From: Cryptomeria japonica
Lineage: Eukaryota; Streptophyta; Pinopsida; Cupressales; Cupressaceae
Assembly (NCBI RefSeq): GCF_030272615.1
Contig: NC_081405.1
Span: 610,008,677-610,072,676 of the forward strand
Length of the DNA: 64,000 nucleotides
Reading direction: 5' to 3'
Each line of letters starts with the position of its first letter. The first letter of the stretch is position 1. Position numbers and translations under genes: made by a program. This document shows positions 57,668-64,000 of the stretch, piece by piece. Below the pieces are notes generated by a model. The model worked only from the letters and a program-made list of their open reading frames with translations. It was not told the DNA's origin and did no database searches.

Positions 57668-58380
57668 GACTCAACTTTAAATGTTTGTTATGAAATGATG
57701 TTTTAGTATAATATACCAAATTGAAATACCTAAACATAGAAAAAATGCAAAACGAACCAAAACCATTGAACATTCAACAGAGTAAAATCATGAACAACAG
57801 TCCTTGACAGATCACAAGAGAAACAACTAAATTAAAAAAATGTCAAAGAACCATGATAAGATCAAAGTAGTAATAGCATTAGGAAGGTTCACAAAGATTT
57901 GAGGGATCATATAGCCTCTCTGCATCACTCGGATTCTCTAGAGTTTGCAAACTAGGGAAGTGGTAAGTCAAGAGTAGCTACATTTAAAGGAGCTTGAAGG
58001 TGACCAACTCCCATCCATATGTTATTTGGCCCTTGTAAACCAGCCATCAGCTAGGCATCTTGAAGGTGGTGCTAAGATGAGACAAGGCAGACAGGCATCC
58101 TCTCAACGTACAAATTGGAGGATAGAAAGCTTATCAGACATTTATTGGATTGATAAAAAATGCAAATGTGATTATGGTTACTTATCAAATGGTTTTCACG
58201 ATTCCTTTGAAGTAAAATTATGTGTTTTTATCAGATGGTAGATATGGATGAGCTTTCACTTTGACAAATTTTTCCAAAATGTATGCTTCAAAAGTATCTT
58301 AAAGAATAACTAGGAATAGTGGAGTCCATTTCTGTGTTAGAGGTTTTGTTCAGTTTATATTGAACCCATTAAGCAGATTA
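57668..58380. other. LINE 5' UTR and adjoining sequence, no gene
   Basis: No supported coding region. The first part is presumably the LINE 5' UTR, though its 5' end was not located. The remainder may be the CACTA 5' leader separated from 18101-18226 by the LINE. Confidence 0.35.
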
Positions 58381-58740
58381 TTAACATTTGTATTCATAAG
58401 GAAAAGAAAAAGTTACCAAAAATTTGAAATCTACACCATCGGCAAAAGTCAATAGAATGGTAACACTTAAGACAAGTAGAAGTATGTGATCTGGATAGAA
58501 TACACCAATGAAGTCCATCAACAGATCACACACAAGAGGTAATGGAGAAATCTTGCCTTGTCGATAGTTGATGAGGCTATCGATAAGACTATTCCCAATG
58601 AGAATGTTGTCAAAGCTTATGTTGAGGAGACATAATGTATCAAGAGGAGCTATGCCAAGAGAAACGACATCAAGGAAATTATGCCCATCGCCTGAACACA
58701 TTTTAAGGTATCCCGCTATCTGATGAGACTAGCAGGATAA
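58381..58740 (-). repeat. Inverted copy of the 8.4-8.9 kb CACTA subterminal sequence
   Basis: The reverse complement contains 'gatggacttcattggtgtat', 'ctatccagatcacatacttc' and 'tagcctcatcaactatcgac', matching 8690-8840 on the plus strand. It is also similar in translation on the two strands (SPLPLVC, YPDHMLLLV versus YPDHILLLV). The orientation is as expected for the other end of the same CACTA element. Confidence 0.55.
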
Positions 58741-59158
58741 CTCGCCTCAATCAGTAGGAGGAGAGGTCATCAACTTATGTTATCCCAATGAGTAAGAAGA
58801 AATCAGGAGGCTATGAAATTCATCAGATCAACATGTCGGTCAATAGGTAATCTTAATTTATCAAAGAAAGGGAGAGAGTTATTTTGACAAAACCAAAATA
58901 AAATTACATTAGGGAGACCTATTCCTATGAGTTGTTGTCAAATCAAATTTCAAAATGGAAGAAAAGGAATCTTATTAAATGCTTGCATTGGGCTCACAAT
59001 CAGCCAATTTATGGGATTCTAATCATTGCGAGTTTGGCATTGAACACAATTTTTATATAATTGAAGTTGCCTAATATAAATCTCACACAATGAAGGAAAT
59101 TGGCAGAATAGAGACTTCTAATTCGTAAAGGGTAGAGTGAGAAATTGCAATTGCAAAA
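58741..59158. other. No supported feature
   Basis: AT-rich sequence. No TAGTG terminus complementary to the left CACTA end was found here and no coding motif is visible. Confidence 0.3.
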
Positions 59159-62058
59159 ATGGAGGCATCTAGTTCTACAAGGAAAAAGAGGTCAGCCAAG
59201 AGTTTGGAGTTAGGAGAAAAGAAATCCAAAACAAGAGAAGACGCCCCAGTTAGAAAATTGAACCAGGATATGATTGATCAAAATGAAAGTGCCTAGCCCT
59301 AAGTCTAGAAGATTGAAACAACATCTACCTAGTTGAGATCAATTAGAAGATAGATACAAGGATGTCGGGGATGCTTGGACTAGGGTAAAGGGCTATGAAT
59401 TGTTTTTATTTCATTACTTGAGAAGAAATAGGGAGGTGTCGCTCCGCAACCCTTGGGTTACAAATTAGGGTAAGCTATTTGTTCCTAATGTTTTTGTAAA
59501 TGTGAAAGTTTTAGAGATTTTAGTGAGAAATTATAATTTTGTAGGTAGATACATTCAAACTCCAAATGAAGAAGCTTTCATAACATTTTCAGTAAACAAT
59601 ATAAATGAATTCTTCAACCTAGTTTTTGGATTTGATAAACCTCCATCTTTTGGGGAATTTGAAGAGGAATATCAAAGAATGGACACTACATACATTGGGT
59701 GGAACCTAGTTGTTCATAAAGAAGAAGCAGGAGAACTTACAAAATAGGACGGGCCACCATTTAACATTGATTTGTTCAGACATTACCTTTAGTGCACCTA
59801 TATGTCTTGTAAGCAGTTAGGAGGCATTGAGGTTCTAGACCTCATGAGTATTGGGCCTTTAGTTTTAGCTTCAGACATTCAAATGTATGAACCCAGGCCA
59901 TTTGATTATGTGTCATATTTGGTGGAGAGATTGCATGAGGGTTTTTTGAATCTTAGAGATAATAATTTCCCTAATTTTAAGTTTAACTCATTATTGATGC
60001 ATTTAATCTTATTCTATTGATGTTTTAGGGGTGTGTGGCCCAAGGAATTGAGGCTTAACGTCAGAAATAGGCAAGGGGAGGAGCAACTTGTTCAATTATG
60101 GACTTTTGTTTGGGATTCTTGTTACACAATATAAAATTATATCAAATTTGAGGAATGTATAGTAAAGCCAATTTATCGAATGTATGGATTTCCCTGTGAT
60201 GGATCAGTCTCAGATGATATTAAAAGATTTTTAAGACCTAAAGATTTTGATGATAGAATGATAGTGAATCATAACTGGGAAGATTGGTATGTCCATAAGG
60301 GCTTCACATGTTTTAGGATATATGAGTTTTAAGGAACTCCCTATATGTTGTCAAAAAGTGTTCCCAACCGAATAGCATACTTCGAGACAATTGAGTGTCT
60401 CAAATGCTAAAAAATTTGGGGATCTACGTAAGAAGGCTTTCTTGTGAGGTACTCTCAGCTTTGGATATTTAACAATTGTTTCAAAAAAATCCTATGATGT
60501 AATTGACAAGAAATTAATGGAAGAATTTAATTTATTCAAACATTTTGCAAGAAAGAATTATGATCCAAAAGGATATATCCAATGCTGCAAGAAAAGGCAA
60601 AATCTAGGTGATTATTTGCATGTGACTTTGGAAGAGGAAGATATACTTAGGAAAATGGAATTGGAGGAGAAAAGAAAGAGGTTAATGGAGATGGAGTCAG
60701 AAGAAGAAATGTTAGAAAATGAACCAGAAGATACTGATGCCATTTTTAGGTCATAGGCAAAAGATGTGGAAGAAGAGTTCAATGAATATGATCAAATTGT
60801 AATTAAAATGAACATTTAAAAAGATGCAAGATTGGATGGACATGTTGCTTTTGTGGCAGATGATGTATTTGTTAAATCCAAAGAATTTTAGTCTTTTCTT
60901 TATAATTTCAAAGGAAAAAGGCTAAGGGAGTCTATCCCAAATGTAAGACCTGAAAACGAGGTATAATTATTGAAGAAACTAAAAGAGGATATAGAAGTAG
61001 AATTGGTGAAAATGACTCCATAGAGAGGGAGACAATTACTGGTAGATGTCAGATTAATTATTTTTCTAGGATGGGACCTAAGTGCCTCTTTTATTTTTTA
61101 TAGTTTATTGCACTCTGATAATAAGGAATTCAAATTGGATATTCATGGAGTTAATGACATATTTATTGGGTCAAGAATTCATTTAAATGAGGAAGAGCTA
61201 ATGTTATGGGCACTGTATACACCAAAAAAGAGACCAACAATCATTGATATGGATAGAGCTTTTGGACACATGATGAAATTAAAGGTGGGAGAAATTGATC
61301 CTATTGTCTCAGTAGATATAGGAGTAGATATTTCCAAATTCAACAAGGCATAAACTATTAGAGTGGTAAGGGAAAGCAATTAGTACAAACCTATGTATGA
61401 GGAGGCCATCAGAAGTAGTGGACAATCTGAAGCCATGTTTATTTCTCCTAAAAATTCAAAATGGAAGAAGAAATGTGAGGAATTGCAATAAGAAAATCAA
61501 ATAATTCTCAAACATATGCAAAGTGTAAGAACTGATACTACTTCTTTCTTATTGACTAAAACATTTGAAAAGTTGGAGGGTCACTCAGAAGACTTTTGGG
61601 TTGTGTTTCAGAAAAATGTGGACAATATAGTATCACATAACATGATAAAAGATAGACTGGGGGTCAAGATGCATGAGAAGAATTTGGAGGGAGCAAATTC
61701 CAAAGAGATTGAGAAAATTGAAAGGCTACTTGCAAAGCATGATAAATTTGATGCATAATTACAAAATGAATATGATGAGTGTAAAGATGTAATTCAACAT
61801 GGTATTCCTATGTTAGTTGACCATAAAGGTGAAATTAAGGATAAGGATAAATGGATTGTTGAATGCTAGAGTCTCCTTAGTGTTTCCCTTGGTGATACCC
61901 AAACAGATGGAATAGAGCTAAAGGAAACCACTACATAGATGGAGCAGTTTGTCACATTGGAGATCATGGTCAGGGATGTGATTTATGATGTAGATACCTA
62001 TAAGTCAGAAAATTATTTGGAGCATATTAAGAACTGTGGTGAAGTTCTTGGCAATTAG
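59159..62058 (+). pseudogene. Decayed ORF of about 965 codons, element-type protein of unknown function
   Basis: Starts at ATG 59159 (MEASSSTRKKRSAKS) with a basic N-terminus. It shifts frame near 59275, stays in one frame to an A7 run near 60486, then shifts once more and ends at TAG 62056-62058. More than a dozen internal stops, almost all TAG or TAA. Recognisable blocks: FVGRYIQTPNEEAFITFSVN, GWNLVVHKEEAGELTK, PFDYVSYLVERLHEGF, CKKRQNLGDYLHVTLEEED, a Glu/Lys-rich helix region, then LYTPKKRPTIIDMDRAFGHM and a C-terminal helical part. Its overall plan (globular N-terminal half, charged helical C-terminus) resembles the second ORFs of the LTR elements and the third LINE ORF. No LTRs or enzyme motifs were found. 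Function unknown. Confidence 0.5.
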
Positions 62059-63268
62059 CTCTTTTTTTGAATAATTCAAATTGTTCTTTTAAAGTCTTAT
62101 GTACTATGTTTCTTATGTTGGTAGTTATGTTAGGGTAAGTTAGTTTATATTTTTAAGCTAAGATATTAGTTAAGTGTAATTCTGAATGAAGGGGTATGCC
62201 CTTTCATTTTGAAATTGAATCCTCATCTATATATATAGAGGATCTTTTGATGAAATGATAGATAGATTCCTCTATGCAATTATATACAATAAGGTCAGGG
62301 TTTATTTTCTGGAAATACCAAACTGGTGAAAGGATATTGTGCTATATGTAATCAATTGATTATCTCATGTTTATTTCAATACAAAGATCAAGTGTTTTTC
62401 ATCTCTGACGGTATTTATATTTTTGATTGTTTGATTAGTTCCCTCTGATAAATCTATTCATTAAGATTATTTCAATGTGCTATCCTATGTTATTTTAGTT
62501 TGGGTTAAGTTTTAGTTTGATTACCTGTTTGAAGGATTTGATGTCAAGATTCATTCTATCTTATTGGTCTTTCAGAGCCAGGTTAAATTTAGTAAGACTA
62601 ATTGCAACATTATGTCAGGGGTGAATGCAGTGATCTACTATTCTTTGAAGATAATTTAATCAGGTGTTTTCAAGGTAATCTCAATTAAGAAATTTATAAT
62701 GTCCCTCTTTTTAAAAAGGATTCAATATTATATAGTAATAATAAAGTTAAAATACAAAATATTAAAAAAATAACATTAAGAACTGAGATCCATAACTGGG
62801 ATATTTTAAGGAATTTTATTAAGGGAGATTACAAAAAAATACTATAATAAAGTAACCATTTAAAGCATTCATTTTCAAGCAAGCAATTCAAAGTTTTCAG
62901 TATTTATTTAATTGAAGTGACAATCTTAGGAATTATTTTCCCTCTAATGCACATAAACCTTGGAAACATTCAATTCCAATCAAGCATACTTGACAACAAT
63001 GGGATTAATACCATTCAAAAGTCTCTTCTCAATCTTCAAAACACCCTTACAAGAAAACAACTTAAACGACACCAACCATAATTTAAGGAAGAAAAACATG
63101 ACAAAGGTTTCCCTTACTTTATAATGAAGCCAATCACTCTAGTCAGTCTCTTGATATCATTGTTACAGACTTATCCTCCAATTTATAAAAAAATTCAACA
63201 GTTTAAGTGAAAGTTATGATAATTCTTCCAAAACTTCTACAGGATACAAGAAAAACAATATTAAGATA
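62059..63268. other. Non-coding, no supported gene
   Basis: AT-rich. A TATA-like CTATATATATAGAGG lies near 62228 and a purine-rich GAATGAAGGGG near 62184, which might be LTR remnants of the element carrying the preceding ORF. No second copy was found to confirm that. Confidence 0.35.
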
Positions 63269-64000
63269 TGTTGGCTTGATGATGATTATAATGTACTCAT
63301 AATTTGTTGTCATTGATGAAACACTCTCATACACACATATGATTATATTGACTACCGGTGTAACTACAATTGTTTACTCTGTCAACTGGTATGTTAGAGG
63401 TTATACTAAGAGGTTTATCTCTAACCAATACTTTGTGTCAACCGGTATGTGCATAAGGGACAATCTATGATTACACTAATTCAGCATCAAGATGAAGATC
63501 AAGATGGAATCAAGAAAATATTCAAGGATAATGGTTCATGTGTTTTACTCAAACCGGTATTTGATTGATCCAACTGGTATTAGGTAATTTTGTGATGAGT
63601 TACCACATTTTGTGATAAGTTACTTGCACCGACTGCTTGGTGGCAATTTTTGTGATGAGTTATGATCACTTGTCCAGTTACACTACACCTAGGAAATTGT
63701 GTTATGATTTCTTAAGGATGACATGAAATCATAGGGTCTATATATGAACATCGCAATGAATTTTTTGAAGTAGTAAAAAAAAAGTGTTATGTTATGTGCG
63801 AAAGGAAAAAGAGTTAGTTGCAGAGTATGCAAAAGAGCAGTGTTGAATATGCTTAGAAGGATCTCATAAAGCAAGTATTGTGCTACTCAAAACAAATCAA
63901 ACCATTCTTGTTGTTTTCTAACAATTACAGCAGAATCAAATCCCCTAACAGGGTAAGCTCTAACAAGCTTCAATGTATAAATCATTTAATAGGGTGATTA
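63269..64000 (+). repeat. Probable start of a Sirevirus-like LTR, cut by window end
   Basis: Begins TGTTGGCTTGATGATG and contains repeated ACCGGT or AACTGGTAT motifs (63354, 63384, 63441, 63553, 63571), as in the LTR at 3503, plus TCATTGATGAAAC near the start. No matching copy lies in the window. Confidence 0.45.

Larger units (their letters stand above)
18227..57700 (-). mobile_element. LINE (L1-type non-LTR retrotransposon), split by three insertions
   Basis: One minus-strand LINE is recovered by removing three later elements (18313-22460, 25032-33724, 33881-52728). The remaining pieces join in order: ORF1 (57667-56097), ORF2 (56061-52729, 33880-33725, 25031-24346), a third ORF (24343-22579) and a GT-rich 3' UTR (22578-22461 and 18312 to about 18227, ending CCATAATCAAAAA). 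Each break falls between adjacent parts of one domain: the zf-RVT region is split at 52729/33880, and the linker before RNase H at 33725/25031. Target duplications ATCCT and AAAA support the insertions. The 5' end is not precisely defined and no LINE target duplication was identified. Confidence 0.8.

Noticed and set aside
57668-58020. Target site duplication of the LINE
   Set aside because: Compared with 18190-18230; only a 7-bp match (aaagaac) was seen, which is too weak to call.

Overview
The window is nuclear DNA of a seed plant with a very repeat-rich genome. AT-rich spacers, GT-AG introns, several classes of degraded plant transposable elements and no recognisable single-copy host gene all fit a gymnosperm (conifer-like) genome. 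The species is inferred and not proved. Almost every base that can be assigned belongs to a mobile element, and most elements sit inside one another.

Layout. Bases 1-4480 are the right part of a Sirevirus-like non-autonomous LTR element. It sits in the gag region of a decayed Ty3 element (4481-7882). From about 7883 a CACTA (En/Spm) element begins. Its intron-containing TNP2-type transposase lies on the minus strand (12290-18101), with a SINE and an LTR-like insert in its introns. Sequence like its left subterminal region returns inverted at 58381-58740, so the CACTA element probably continues beyond a large insertion.

That insertion is one minus-strand LINE running from about 57.7 kb (5') to about 18.23 kb (3'). 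It has ORF1 (DUF4283-CCHC), ORF2 (endonuclease, reverse transcriptase, zf-RVT, RNase H) and apparently a third ORF. The LINE is split by three later insertions: (a) a second Sirevirus-like element, 18313-22460; (b) a Ty3 element carrying protease and G-patch but no polymerase, 25032-33724, with TSD ATCCT; (c) an 18.8-kb DNA transposon, 33881-52728. The transposon is itself split by a Ty1/copia element, 36776-42773, with TSD ATTGT.

The DNA transposon is the most interesting object. It has about 26-bp terminal inverted repeats flanked by AAAA on both sides. Arrays of palindromes of the form GCGCGTACGCGC lie near both ends. It carries two convergent genes: an 819-codon DDE-type transposase (minus strand, only three internal stops, all TGA) and a 10-exon partner gene of unknown function (plus strand). 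Between them lies a 359-bp tandem array, and a 2-kb polypurine tract lies upstream of the transposase. I could not assign it with confidence to a named superfamily.

Right of 58.7 kb there is a decayed ORF of about 965 codons (59159-62058) and, from 63269, the start of another Sirevirus-like LTR that runs out of the window. A second theme is a non-polymerase protein family shared by the Sirevirus-like elements and the third LINE ORF. Most coding regions are broken by stops that are one C-to-T (or G-to-A) change from a sense codon, as expected from deamination of methylated cytosine.
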